Assembly: GCA_945876755.1 (NCBI GenBank)
Contig: CAMCPM010000001.1
Location: 185,307-249,306, forward strand
DNA from: an uncultured Clostridia bacterium
Lineage (GTDB): Bacteria; Bacillota; Clostridia; Oscillospirales; Ruminococcaceae
Reading direction: 5' to 3'
DNA: 64,000 nucleotides
Below are positions 27,581 to 35,591 of this stretch, one piece after another. The position numbers and the translations under genes were made by a program. The notes beneath the pieces are model-generated. The model worked only from the letters and a program-made list of their open reading frames with translations. It did not search any database and was not told the DNA's origin. Position 1 is the first letter of the stretch; each line of letters starts with the position of its first letter.

Positions 27581-29374
27581 TTACTTCTTAACGATTGCGC
27601 CGAACTTACACTTTTCAATACAAGCGCCGCACTTCAGGCACTTATCCTTGTTGATGACATGAGGATTCTTAACTGTGCCTTCGATTGCTCCGCCTGGACA
27701 TACTCTTGCGCAAGCAGTACAACCCTTACACTTGGTCGGGTCGATCTCAAAGCTGAGGAGGTGCTTGCAGACGCCAGCGGGACACTTCTTGTCAACAACG
27801 TGTGCGATATATTCGTCGCGGAAGAATTTAAGTGTGGAAAGAACAGGGTTAGGAGCAGTCTGTCCGAGACCGCAGAGGGAGTTTGCCTTGATGTAGTAGC
27901 AAAGCTCTTCCATTTTGTCGATATCTTCGAGAGTACCGTTGCCCTTTGTGATCTTGTCGAGGATTTCGAGAAGTCTCTTTGTACCTACACGGCAGGGAGT
28001 ACACTTACCGCAGGACTCATCAACAGTAAATTCCAAGAAGAACTTAGCAATATCGACCATACAGTTATCTTCGTCCATAACGATAAGTCCGCCTGAACCC
28101 ATCATAGAGCCGATAGCAATAAGGTTGTCGTAATCGATAGGAATATCAAAGTGCTGTGAAGGAATACATCCGCCGGAAGGACCACCTGTCTGAGCAGCCT
28201 TGAACTTCTTTCCGTTAGGAATGCCGCCGCCGATCTCCTCAACAACTTCGCGGAGAGTTGTTCCCATAGGAACCTCAACGAGACCTGTATTGTTGATCTT
28301 ACCGCCGAGAGCAAATACCTTAGTACCCTTGGACTTTTCAGTACCCATTGAAGCGAACCACTCAGCGCCGTTGAGAATGATTCTCGGAACGTTAGCGTAT
28401 GTTTCAACGTTGTTCAGAATGGTCGGTTTGCCGTAAAGACCTTTTTCAGCAGGGAACGGAGGACGTGGACGAGGCTCACCGCGGTTACCCTCGATAGAAG
28501 TCATAAGAGCTGTTTCCTCACCGCATACGAATGCGCCTGCGCCAAGACGAAGCTCAATATCAAAATCAAAGCCTGTGTCAAAAATATTCTTGCCGAGGAG
28601 ACCGTATTCACGAGCCTGCTTGATAGCGATCTCAAGACGCTTGATAGCGATAGGATACTCGGCACGAACATATATGTAACCCTGATTTGCGCCGATTGCA
28701 TAGCCTGCGATAGCCATGGCTTCGAGTACAACGTGGGGGTCGCCCTCAAGAACGGAACGGTCCATGAATGCACCCGGGTCGCCCTCGTCGGCATTACAGC
28801 AAACATACTTCTGGTCAGCATCGGGAACGATGTTTCTTGCAAGCTTCCACTTCATACCTGTTGGGAATCCGCCGCCGCCTCTTCCGCGGAGACCGGAATC
28901 AAGGATAGTCTGGATAACCTGTTCAGGAGTCATCTCGGTAAGAACCTTTCCGAGAGCCTGATAACCGTCTGTACCGATATATTCGTCGATATTTTCGGGG
29001 TTTATAACACCGCAGTTACGGAGAGCAACACGGTGCTGCTTTTTATAGAAGTTTGTTTCGTTAAGGGATTTGATACCGTTATCGGTAACTGTCTCCTTGT
29101 AAAGGAGTCTTGTAACGATACGGCCCTTGAGCAGATGCTCTTCAACGATTTCAGGGATATCCTCTTCCTTGACCATGGAATAGAACGAACCCTCTGGATA
29201 TACGATCATTACGGGACCAAGCGCACAGAGACCGAAGCAGCCTGTCTTTACGACCTGAACTTCATCATGAAGTCCGTTCTTGTCAATTTCCTCCTGCAGC
29301 TTTTCTCTGATTTTTGCACTTCCGGAGGAAGTACAGCCTGTGCCGCCGCAAACCAATACATGTGAACGATACAT
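27581..29374 (-). CDS. hydB: NuoF-like flavin/Fe-S subunit of the bifurcating hydrogenase (HydB)
   Basis: 597 residues. The N-terminal ~100 residues form a thioredoxin-like [2Fe-2S] domain (VCGGTGCTSSG and TGCFGLCALGP). Then comes the FMN/NADH-binding core (GLRGRGGGGFPTGMKW, NADEGDPGAFMDR, EETALMTSIEGNRGEPRPRP), an SLBB segment, and the ESCGKCTPCRVG [4Fe-4S] site. The C-terminus carries two [4Fe-4S] ferredoxin motifs (CKGCTACARVCP and CLKCGACIEKC). This is the HydB architecture of trimeric bifurcating hydrogenases, the site of NAD binding and probable bifurcation. It lies 20 bases before hydA. Confidence 0.94.
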   Translation of the reverse strand: MYRSHVLVCGGTGCTSSGSAKIREKLQEEIDKNGLHDEVQVVKTGCFGLCALGPVMIVYPEGSFYSMVKEEDIPEIVEEHLLKGRIVTRLLYKETVTDNGIKSLNETNFYKKQHRVALRNCGVINPENIDEYIGTDGYQALGKVLTEMTPEQVIQTILDSGLRGRGGGGFPTGMKWKLARNIVPDADQKYVCCNADEGDPGAFMDRSVLEGDPHVVLEAMAIAGYAIGANQGYIYVRAEYPIAIKRLEIAIKQAREYGLLGKNIFDTGFDFDIELRLGAGAFVCGEETALMTSIEGNRGEPRPRPPFPAEKGLYGKPTILNNVETYANVPRIILNGAEWFASMGTEKSKGTKVFALGGKINNTGLVEVPMGTTLREVVEEIGGGIPNGKKFKAAQTGGPSGGCIPSQHFDIPIDYDNLIAIGSMMGSGGLIVMDEDNCMVDIAKFFLEFTVDESCGKCTPCRVGTKRLLEILDKITKGNGTLEDIDKMEELCYYIKANSLCGLGQTAPNPVLSTLKFFRDEYIAHVVDKKCPAGVCKHLLSFEIDPTKCKGCTACARVCPGGAIEGTVKNPHVINKDKCLKCGACIEKCKFGAIVKK

Positions 29375-29393
29375 TTATTCTACCTCCTCAGGA

Positions 29394-29768
29394 TCAACCG
29401 AGCTTTGCAGCGTCGATAGTATATTTTGTAACAACATTGCCCTTAACGATGTGCTGGTCGATGATTTCGTCAACCATTTCGGGCTTAACCTTTACATAAG
29501 TCGTCTTTTCGCCGTCAGCCTTGTAAACCTCAACGATAGGCTCATACTGACAAAGACCGATACAGCCTGTCTGTACTACTGCAACATTTTTAAGGTCTCT
29601 TTCCTGTACAGCATTTGAGAATGCTGTAAGAACGGGACGCGCACCTGCTGCGATACCGCAGGTTGCCATACCTACAACTACTCTTGTAGCGTCGGAACCT
29701 TCCTCACGGATGTCAACCTGACCTTTCATTTTTTCACGGATAGCCTTGAGTTCTTCCAGTGATTTCAT
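29394..29768 (-). CDS. Thioredoxin-like [2Fe-2S] ferredoxin
   Basis: 124 residues. The sequence MATCGIAAGARPVL followed by QTGCIGLCQYEP is the four-cysteine pattern of thioredoxin-like [2Fe-2S] ferredoxins (Cys positions in CxxxxG and CxGLC); it resembles the N-terminal domain of the neighbouring HydB. It probably shuttles electrons for the hydrogenase. The ATG at 29768 is chosen because GAGGAGG lies eight bases upstream; a longer frame starting at 29813 would run over that site. It sits between the GHKL ATPase gene and hydB, with 19 bases to hydB. Confidence 0.85.
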   Translation of the reverse strand: MKSLEELKAIREKMKGQVDIREEGSDATRVVVGMATCGIAAGARPVLTAFSNAVQERDLKNVAVVQTGCIGLCQYEPIVEVYKADGEKTTYVKVKPEMVDEIIDQHIVKGNVVTKYTIDAAKLG

Positions 29769-29819
29769 GGTATTTTCCTCCTCAATATATTTAGTTAAAG
29801 CTCCCTGCCGCATATTGTA

Positions 29820-30374
29820 TTATTCCGCCAGCTTGGAAACCTCGGCGTGATTTTCCGCAAGATAATCCTTTATGAAAGCCGAAACCTCCGGCGCGTCAAA
29901 ATCGCCGCTTCCGAGTATTTCACGGAACTCCCTTGTGTCAAGGGTAAAGCTTCTGCCGTCCGCAGAATATGTATAGAGGAAATCTATATGCGTATTCATT
30001 GTTACCAGGGAGTGGATCGTCTGAGTCATATTCCCGAGAGGCATTCTGTCAATTGACGACAGCACATAAACCGCTTCTGTTTCTGTACCTTTTCCAAGCT
30101 CCGATCTTATTGAAAAGCTTCCGCCCGTAAGCTCGGCGGACTGCTTGAAAAAAGGTATTCCCAGACCGATTTTCCGTGTTGTACGTGTTGTAAAGAACGG
30201 GTCTGTAACACTTCTGACCTGTTCCTCCGTCATGCCGCAGCCGTTGTCCTTTATTTTTACAGCAAGCCTGTCCGCAGCCGAATCAATATCCACCGATATT
30301 TCAATCAATGAAGCCTCTGCACGGACGGAATTCTGCGCGACATCAAGAATGTTCAGGGAAATTTCAGTCATCAT
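29820..30374 (-). CDS. GHKL-type ATPase (histidine-kinase-like ATP-binding protein)
   Basis: 184 residues. The Bergerat-fold ATPase motifs are visible: the N-box LNILDVAQNSVRA near residue 10, G1 DNGCGM near 43 and a G2-like GLGIPFF. No phosphoacceptor His domain, membrane helix or sensor domain is present, so it resembles the ATPase half of an anti-sigma factor or kinase. The C-terminal ~70 residues are unassigned. The ATG overlaps the stop of the NuoE-like gene (TGATGATG), so translation is coupled. Such a gene inside hydABC-type operons is recurrent in clostridia; a role in regulating the hydrogenase is an inference. Confidence 0.8.
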   Translation of the reverse strand: MMTEISLNILDVAQNSVRAEASLIEISVDIDSAADRLAVKIKDNGCGMTEEQVRSVTDPFFTTRTTRKIGLGIPFFKQSAELTGGSFSIRSELGKGTETEAVYVLSSIDRMPLGNMTQTIHSLVTMNTHIDFLYTYSADGRSFTLDTREFREILGSGDFDAPEVSAFIKDYLAENHAEVSKLAE

Positions 30375-30868
30375 CAGTTGTATTTTGCAAGAATATCGTC
30401 GATATCATCAACAGTAAGTCTGCCGTAAACGTCATCGTTTACAGTAAGAACGGGAGCAAGTCCGCAGGCGCCGATGCAGCGGCAAGCTTCGAGAGAGAAC
30501 TTACCGTCAGGCGTACAGCCTCCGCCTTCAATACCGAGCTTTTCGATAAGCTTATTGTAAATATCGCCGCTTCCCTTAACGTAGCAGGCTGTTCCGAGAC
30601 ATACGGAAATCTTATACTTGCCCTTGGGATTAAGCGAGAACTGAGCGTAGAATGTAACTACCCCGTAGATTTTCTCAAGCGGATAGCCTGTTTCAGCGGC
30701 AATTATCTTCTGGACCTCAATGGGAAGATAGCCGTAGATTTCCTGAGCCTGCTGAAGAATAGGCATCAGGCAGCCTTTTTCGCTTTTGTACTTTGCGATA
30801 ACATCGCGAAGCTGCTTCTCCTGCTCGGGAGTACCCGCAAAGGGTATGGATGAAATTGTAGAACCCAT
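30374..30868 (-). CDS. hydC: NuoE-like [2Fe-2S] subunit of the bifurcating hydrogenase (HydC)
   Basis: 164 residues. It is a thioredoxin-like [2Fe-2S] protein with the helical N-terminal part of NuoE (LPIEVQKIIAAETGYPLEKIYGVVTFYAQFSL) and the cysteine motifs VCLGTACYVKG and ACRCIGACGLAP. It passes electrons between HydB and HydA in the trimeric enzyme. It is the first gene of the minus-strand hydrogenase operon; GAGG lies about seven bases before the ATG. The order here is hydC, GHKL ATPase, ferredoxin, hydB, hydA. Confidence 0.93.
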   Translation of the reverse strand: MGSTISSIPFAGTPEQEKQLRDVIAKYKSEKGCLMPILQQAQEIYGYLPIEVQKIIAAETGYPLEKIYGVVTFYAQFSLNPKGKYKISVCLGTACYVKGSGDIYNKLIEKLGIEGGGCTPDGKFSLEACRCIGACGLAPVLTVNDDVYGRLTVDDIDDILAKYN

Positions 30869-31295
30869 TATAGAACCTCCTCAATTATATGTGCGATTTC
30901 GGATATGCTGTACAAAATTCACATATACGAATTGCAATCATAAATGTATTATACCACATATTTCAACAAAATGCTACAAAAATTTGTTACAGACGTTTAA
31001 GATTTTTCTTGTGCATTTCTTACAAATACCTACCTTCACAGTATATTATTATTGACAAGACATGCCGTCTCAGCGGCAGTTTTATTAATTTGTCACCCGT
31101 TTTTTGCACGTTTTTTATGGATAATGCACTAAAATATTGGAGAATATGCCACTTTTATTTTTATTACAAATATGTTATGATACTATTATAAATATATATG
31201 CAAGGCTGCTTGTCCCTATTTAATTATATGCAGGACGCTTTGTGAATTTTACCAAAATATAATCTTTACGTTAATTTTTAAGGAGGTTTTCTTCC
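30869..31295 (+). other. 427-base divergent intergenic region between the two hydrogenase loci
   Basis: No open frame worth calling. On the minus strand an extended -10 (TGTGGTATAAT; -10 hexamer at 30953-30948) lies about 80 bases before hydC, with a poor -35. On the plus strand a TTGACA at 31052-31057 has no matching -10, and the small hairpin TGCCG / CGGCA (31063-31067 with 31074-31078, hexaloop TCTCAG) is followed by GTTTTA. A plus -10 candidate TATGAT occurs at about 31173. Near 31198-31245 the motif ATATGCA occurs twice (followed by AGG and GGACG). Confidence 0.5.
30948..30958 (-). promoter_or_regulatory. Extended -10 promoter candidate for the hydrogenase operon
   Basis: On the minus strand TGTGG directly precedes TATAAT (30953-30948), giving an extended -10 element. 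No convincing -35 is seen at 16-18 bases, so an activator or alternative recognition is possible. Confidence 0.4.
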
Positions 31296-31646
31296 GTGAC
31301 TGTTTCCGATATCAAAAATCTTCTCGATGCAAAAATCCTTTGCGGAGAAGAATTCTGCGAACGCGAAGTTCATACTGCCTGCGGTTCGGACATGATGAGC
31401 GATGTTCTTGCTTTTGTAAAAGACCAATCAGTTCTGCTTACGGGACTTTGCAATCCCCAGTCCGTTCGCACCGCCGAAATGATGGACATTGTATGTATTG
31501 TTTTTGTAAGAGGAAAAGTTCCTGACGAATCGGTAATTTCTCTTGCCGAAGAGCGTGAAATAGTGCTAATGTCCACACCAATGAGAATGTTCCCCGCCTG
31601 CGGAATTCTCTATGAAAACGGTTTGCGGGGAGGCGTTGACAATTGA
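31296..31646 (+). CDS. DRTGG-domain protein
   Basis: 116 residues, no membrane segment. The layout (IKNLLDAKILCGEEFCEREVHTA start, SDVLAFVKDQSVLLTG, then MRMFPACGILYENGL) matches small DRTGG-domain proteins found beside Fe-only hydrogenase genes in Clostridia. The function is unknown; the fold relates to the middle domain of phosphotransacetylases and HPr kinase. Start is a GTG at 31296 with AAGGAGG nine bases upstream. A second member (34485-34814) is encoded later in the same operon. The stop overlaps the next start. Confidence 0.72.
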   Translation: MTVSDIKNLLDAKILCGEEFCEREVHTACGSDMMSDVLAFVKDQSVLLTGLCNPQSVRTAEMMDIVCIVFVRGKVPDESVISLAEEREIVLMSTPMRMFPACGILYENGLRGGVDN

Positions 31647-32065
31647 GCGATACAATTAAGCTTCATTATACGGTTTCTCCCGACGATTTTACACGTGCAG
31701 GCGAAGCGTCCGGCGACGTTAAAAGCAAGCTGAAGAAAATGGGGGTTTCTCCCGATGCTATACGCAAGGTCGCTATTGCAATGTACGAGGGTGAGATAAA
31801 CATGGTCATACACGCAAAAGGCGGCGATATAGACGTTGAAATTTCCGAAGATGATATTACAATGATACTTGCAGACAAAGGTCCGGGCATTGCCGATATC
31901 GAGCAGGCTATGCAGGCAGGCTGGTCTACTGCCCCGGACAATATCCGTTCTCTCGGCTTTGGAGCAGGAATGGGTCTGCCGAATATGAAAAAATATTCCG
32001 ACAGCATGAAAATAGATACCGAACTTGGCGTGGGAACTACCGTCACAATGAAGGTCAATATGTAA
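31643..32065 (+). CDS. RsbT/SpoIIAB-like anti-sigma-type ATPase
   Basis: 140 residues. Single GHKL ATPase domain: N-box near residue 45 (RKVAIAMYEGEINMVIHA), G1 ADKGPGI near residue 77 and the G2 loop GFGAGMGLPNMKKYSD near residue 107, with C-terminal GVGTTVTM. This is the switch-kinase/anti-sigma form. Start is a TTG at 31643 that overlaps the previous stop; GGGGAGG lies nine bases before. It is in an operon with a HydS-like hydrogenase, so it may relay an H2 or redox signal by phosphorylating or binding a partner; no partner anti-anti-sigma factor is in the window. Confidence 0.82.
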   Translation: MSDTIKLHYTVSPDDFTRAGEASGDVKSKLKKMGVSPDAIRKVAIAMYEGEINMVIHAKGGDIDVEISEDDITMILADKGPGIADIEQAMQAGWSTAPDNIRSLGFGAGMGLPNMKKYSDSMKIDTELGVGTTVTMKVNM

Positions 32066-33129
32066 TGGCGGATTTCGATATTGCAATTATCGGAGGAGGT
32101 CCTGCCGGAGCAACTCTTGCAAGACTTCTTGATAAGCGTTTCCGCGTGCTGCTTATCGACGGGAAAACAGCTTCGGAAAACAGCTTCCGCAAGGTCTGCG
32201 GCGGACTGCTTTCTCCAGACGCACAGAAAGCGTTTGCGGAATTTGACTTAACCTTGCCAAAGGATATTCTTGTTGACCCCCAAATCTTTTCCGTACGGAC
32301 TATTGATTTGCAGAGCCGTACCGAAAGACATTATCAAAGATTTTACATGAATCTCAACCGTCACAAATTTGATTTGTGGCTTGAGGGTCTTGTTCCCGAA
32401 AGCACAGAAAGATTTTACGGCAGATGCAGAAGCATTGAGCGCAGAGACGGCGTATACTATATTAATTGCAAAGGAAACGATGGAACGCTGCACTCGTTTA
32501 CTGCCGATATGATAGTCGGAGCCGACGGCGCAGGCTCGTTAGTGAGAAAATATCTTTATCCGAAAAAGAAGATACGCAGGTATACAGCCATTCAGCAATG
32601 GTTTTATGAAGAACACGCAAATCCGTTTTACAGCTGCATCTTCGACCCTGCTACAAGCGACTGCTGTTCATGGTCTATTTCAAAGGACAGTCTGTTTATT
32701 TTCGGCGGAGCATTTGCTCCCGATGGCTGCCGTGAAAGTTTTGAAAAACAGAAGCTGCGTCTTGCAGAGTACGGCTTCAGATTCGGTGAACCGATAAATA
32801 CTGAAGCTTGTGTCGTGCTTCGTCCGAAATCTCCGCTTGATGTGTGTACGGGCAAGGACAGCGCTTTCCTTATCGGCGAGGCGGCAGGACTGATAAGTCC
32901 AAGCTCGCTGGAAGGAATAAGCTTTGCAGTGAACAGTGCCCGTATCCTTGCAGAGGTGCTTAACGGCGGAAAAGCCTGTCCCGAAAAAATTTACGGAAGA
33001 AAAATTATTCCAATGAAGATAAAAATACTTGCAAAGGTGCTGAAATGTCCGTTTATGTACGTTCCTGTACTGCGAAGAATGGTTATGAAAAGCGGCATAA
33101 GCAGCATCAGTGTTACCAAACAAAACTAA
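32065..33129 (+). CDS. Geranylgeranyl-reductase-family FAD-dependent oxidoreductase
   Basis: 354 residues. N-terminal FAD-binding motif IIGGGPAGATLARLL, a CGGLLSPDAQ segment after it, the middle motif GADGAGSLVR, and the second FAD motif LIGEAAGLISPSSLEGI. This is the layout of the geranylgeranyl reductase/aromatic hydroxylase-like flavoproteins. The substrate is unknown; given the neighbours, a role in electron transfer or quinone/isoprenoid chemistry is only a guess. The ATG overlaps the previous stop (TAATG), which indicates translational coupling. It lies 15 bases before the HydS-like gene. Confidence 0.82.
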   Translation: MADFDIAIIGGGPAGATLARLLDKRFRVLLIDGKTASENSFRKVCGGLLSPDAQKAFAEFDLTLPKDILVDPQIFSVRTIDLQSRTERHYQRFYMNLNRHKFDLWLEGLVPESTERFYGRCRSIERRDGVYYINCKGNDGTLHSFTADMIVGADGAGSLVRKYLYPKKKIRRYTAIQQWFYEEHANPFYSCIFDPATSDCCSWSISKDSLFIFGGAFAPDGCRESFEKQKLRLAEYGFRFGEPINTEACVVLRPKSPLDVCTGKDSAFLIGEAAGLISPSSLEGISFAVNSARILAEVLNGGKACPEKIYGRKIIPMKIKILAKVLKCPFMYVPVLRRMVMKSGISSISVTKQN

Positions 33130-33143
33130 CAAGGAGGGATCGT

Positions 33144-34463
33144 ATGCAGTTCACAAACTCGGTACAGCTTGACAAGGACAAGTGCATGGGCTGCATAAAC
33201 TGTATCAAGCGGTGTCCGACACAAGCGATCAGAGTCCGCGGCGGCAAAGCAGCTATCATCAAGGAGTTCTGCATTGACTGCGGCGAATGTATAAGGATTT
33301 GTCCTCACCATGCAAAGCTGGCTTCATACGATCCGCTTTCGGTGCTTGATAATTACGAATATACTGTTGCGCTTCCTGCGCCGTCGCTTTACGCCCAGTT
33401 CAATAATCTTGACGATATCAACATCGTGCTCAGAGCGCTGTTGAAAATGGGCTTTGACGCGGTGTATGAGGTTTCTGCGGCGGCGGAACTTGTCAGTGAG
33501 CTTTCAAGAAAATACATATCCGAAAATATGGACAAACGCCCTTTTATTTCGTCGGCGTGTCCATCGGTTGTAAGGCTTATCAGCGTACGTTTTCCTAATC
33601 TTATCGAGCATATACTTCCCATTTCGGCACCTGTTGACATAGCCGCTTCGGAAGCAAGAAAGATTGCAGTTGAAAAGACGGGGCTTCCTTCCGATAAAAT
33701 CGGTATCATATTTATTTCGCCCTGTCCTGCAAAGGTTACGGCAGTCAAATCGCCTTTAGGGTATGAAAAATCCGAAGTCGACGCAGTTGTGGCAATGAAA
33801 GATGTCTACCCTGCTCTTCTTGGACACATGAAAAACTCTGTTGATGATGATTCAGAACTGCTTTCGTCCGGAAAAATCGGTATAAGCTGGGGACGAAGCG
33901 GCGGCGAAGCCGGAGGTCTGCTTACCGACAGCTACCTTGCGGCTGACGGCATCGAAAATGTAATAAAGGTCCTTGAGGACCTGGAGGACCAGAAGTTTAC
34001 CAGTCTTGATTTTATTGAGCTTAACGCCTGCTCGGGCGGCTGCGTTGGCGGAACACTGACAGTTGAAAATCCATATGTTGCAAAAGCTAAGCTTGACAGG
34101 CTGAGACGGTATCTTCCCGTTTCAAAAAGTCACCTTGACAGCTGTGAGCTTGATAATCCTTACTTTGAAAAAGAAATAGAGTACACGCCTGTATTCAAGA
34201 TAGGCACAAGCCTGAAGGACAGCATTGCAGCTATGGCGAAAATAAGCGCTTTATGTGAGAAGTTTCCCGGTCTTGACTGCGGCTCCTGCGGCGCTCCGTC
34301 CTGTCGCGCTCTTGCTGAGGATATCGTCAGCGGACGCGCACACGAGCGTGACTGTATTTACCTGCTGAGGGATTATATTCACCGTATCTCAAGGCAGTTC
34401 AGCAGTATTGATTCGCTTGGCGGCGATGATGAAAGTTATGACCATGATTACACGGATTATTAA
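33144..34463 (+). CDS. HydS-like [FeFe] hydrogenase (putative sensory type)
   Basis: 439 residues. Two [4Fe-4S] ferredoxin sites (Cys14/17/20/24 and 43/46/49/53) precede an H-cluster-type domain that keeps four cysteines but with altered surroundings: SACPS (Cys139) for TSCSP, SPCPAK (Cys194) for MPCTAK and NACSGGC (Cys296, Cys300) for MGCPGGC. The C-terminus adds a four-Cys [Fe-S] domain, LDCGSCGAPSC (Cys379/382/387) with Cys404. This resembles the putative H2-sensing hydrogenases described in Ruminococcus and Thermoanaerobacter rather than a bulk catalyst. AAGGAGGG precedes the ATG at 33144; the longer in-frame extension overlaps the flavoprotein gene. Confidence 0.82.
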   Translation: MQFTNSVQLDKDKCMGCINCIKRCPTQAIRVRGGKAAIIKEFCIDCGECIRICPHHAKLASYDPLSVLDNYEYTVALPAPSLYAQFNNLDDINIVLRALLKMGFDAVYEVSAAAELVSELSRKYISENMDKRPFISSACPSVVRLISVRFPNLIEHILPISAPVDIAASEARKIAVEKTGLPSDKIGIIFISPCPAKVTAVKSPLGYEKSEVDAVVAMKDVYPALLGHMKNSVDDDSELLSSGKIGISWGRSGGEAGGLLTDSYLAADGIENVIKVLEDLEDQKFTSLDFIELNACSGGCVGGTLTVENPYVAKAKLDRLRRYLPVSKSHLDSCELDNPYFEKEIEYTPVFKIGTSLKDSIAAMAKISALCEKFPGLDCGSCGAPSCRALAEDIVSGRAHERDCIYLLRDYIHRISRQFSSIDSLGGDDESYDHDYTDY

Positions 34464-34484
34464 ACCTGAAAGGATTTGCGTATT

Positions 34485-34814
34485 ATGAAGCTTGAAGAAT
34501 TTACCGAAAAATGCGGATTTGAAGTTGTTAACAAAGGCAGCGGAGACATTGAACTTACAAAGGTTTTCTGCTGCGACCTTCTTTCCTTTGCCATGTCGAG
34601 AAATCCGGCAGGCTCTGTCTGGGTCACGGTCATGGGAAATGTAAATACGATTGCTGTTGCTGTTCTCACAGAGGGCGGCTGCATAGTAATTGCCGAGGGC
34701 GCTCAGCTTGACGAAGCTGCTTTTGAAAAAGCAAAGCAGCAGGACGTTACTGTTCTGAAAACCGATTTGCCTGTATTTGAGGCTGCTCTTGCTGCACATA
34801 ATCTGATTTCATAA
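34485..34814 (+). CDS. Second DRTGG-domain protein
   Basis: 109 residues. The start LEEFTEKCGFEVVNKG, the middle LLSFAMSRNPAGSVWVTVMGNVNTIAVAVLTEGGCIVI and the end VFEAALAAHNLI follow the DRTGG pattern of the gene at 31296-31646, but with an extra N-terminal part and different residues. The ATG at 34485 is preferred to an in-frame TTG at 34476; AAAGG lies about 12 bases before it. Function unknown. Two DRTGG proteins flanking a sensory-type hydrogenase suggests they form or regulate one complex, which is inference. Confidence 0.7.
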   Translation: MKLEEFTEKCGFEVVNKGSGDIELTKVFCCDLLSFAMSRNPAGSVWVTVMGNVNTIAVAVLTEGGCIVIAEGAQLDEAAFEKAKQQDVTVLKTDLPVFEAALAAHNLIS

Positions 34815-34837
34815 ACCTAAAAGGAGGACAGCATACC

Positions 34838-35551
34838 ATGAAGCTCAGCTATGATCTGCACATTCATTCCTGCCTTTCTCCCTGCGGAGATGAGGATATG
34901 CTTCCGTCAAATATTGTGGGAATGGCAGCGCTGAAAGAGCTTGATGTTATTGCTGTTACCGACCACAACACCTGCGGAAACTGCCCTGCGGTAATGAAGC
35001 TTGCCGAAGCATACGGGGTAACGGCTATTCCGGGAATGGAGCTTACCACGGAAGAGGAAGTTCACGTTCTTTGCTTGTTTCCCGAACTTGACAACGCCAT
35101 GGCTTTCAGCGAATATGTGCATACATGTATGCTCCCTTTTACTAATGATGAGGAGGTTTTCGGCAGGCAGCTTTTCGTTGACGAGGACGACAACATTATC
35201 GGCAAAGAGCCTTATCTGCTTATTAATGCCACTTCTATCGGCTTTGACCAAGTATACGAAAAGGTTGTGAAATACGGCGGAATTATGATTCCCGCGCACG
35301 TTGACAAAAGTACGACTAGTCTGCTTTCAAACCTTGGCTTTATTCCCCCGGACAGCAAATTTGTATGCGCCGAGATAAAGCACACGGGTTTTATCGACAA
35401 GATACTTGACGATAATCCCTATCTGAAAAGCTGTAACATCATTCACGACAGCGACGCCCATTATCTTGAGCATATCCACGAGCCGGAATTTTTCATTGAA
35501 GCCGAATCAAAAAGCGTTAAGGACATTCTCGATGCGCTTGTTAAAAGGTAA
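34838..35551 (+). CDS. PHP-domain protein of the hydrogenase cluster
   Basis: 237 residues. PHP metal-binding motifs: YDLHIHSCLSPCG at the N-terminus, VTDHNT near residue 40, PGMELTTEEE, IPAHVDKS and HDSDAHY near the C-terminus. It lacks a polymerase or other extra domain, so it is a stand-alone metallophosphoesterase. AAAGGAGG precedes the ATG. As the last gene of the cluster it could act on a nucleotide or protein phosphate in the signalling route; no substrate is indicated. A terminator follows immediately. Confidence 0.85.
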   Translation: MKLSYDLHIHSCLSPCGDEDMLPSNIVGMAALKELDVIAVTDHNTCGNCPAVMKLAEAYGVTAIPGMELTTEEEVHVLCLFPELDNAMAFSEYVHTCMLPFTNDEEVFGRQLFVDEDDNIIGKEPYLLINATSIGFDQVYEKVVKYGGIMIPAHVDKSTTSLLSNLGFIPPDSKFVCAEIKHTGFIDKILDDNPYLKSCNIIHDSDAHYLEHIHEPEFFIEAESKSVKDILDALVKR

Positions 35552-35556
35552 AAAGC

Positions 35557-35590
35557 CGTTCCTTATCAATATGGTAAGGAACGATTTTTT
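35557..35590 (+). terminator. Bidirectional terminator after the PHP gene
   Basis: CGTTCCTTA / TAAGGAACG (35557-35565 with 35575-35583), loop of 9, then ATTTTTT. On the minus strand it is followed by GCTTTTT and can also end the D-lactate dehydrogenase transcript. Confidence 0.8.
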
Positions 35591-35591
35591 A

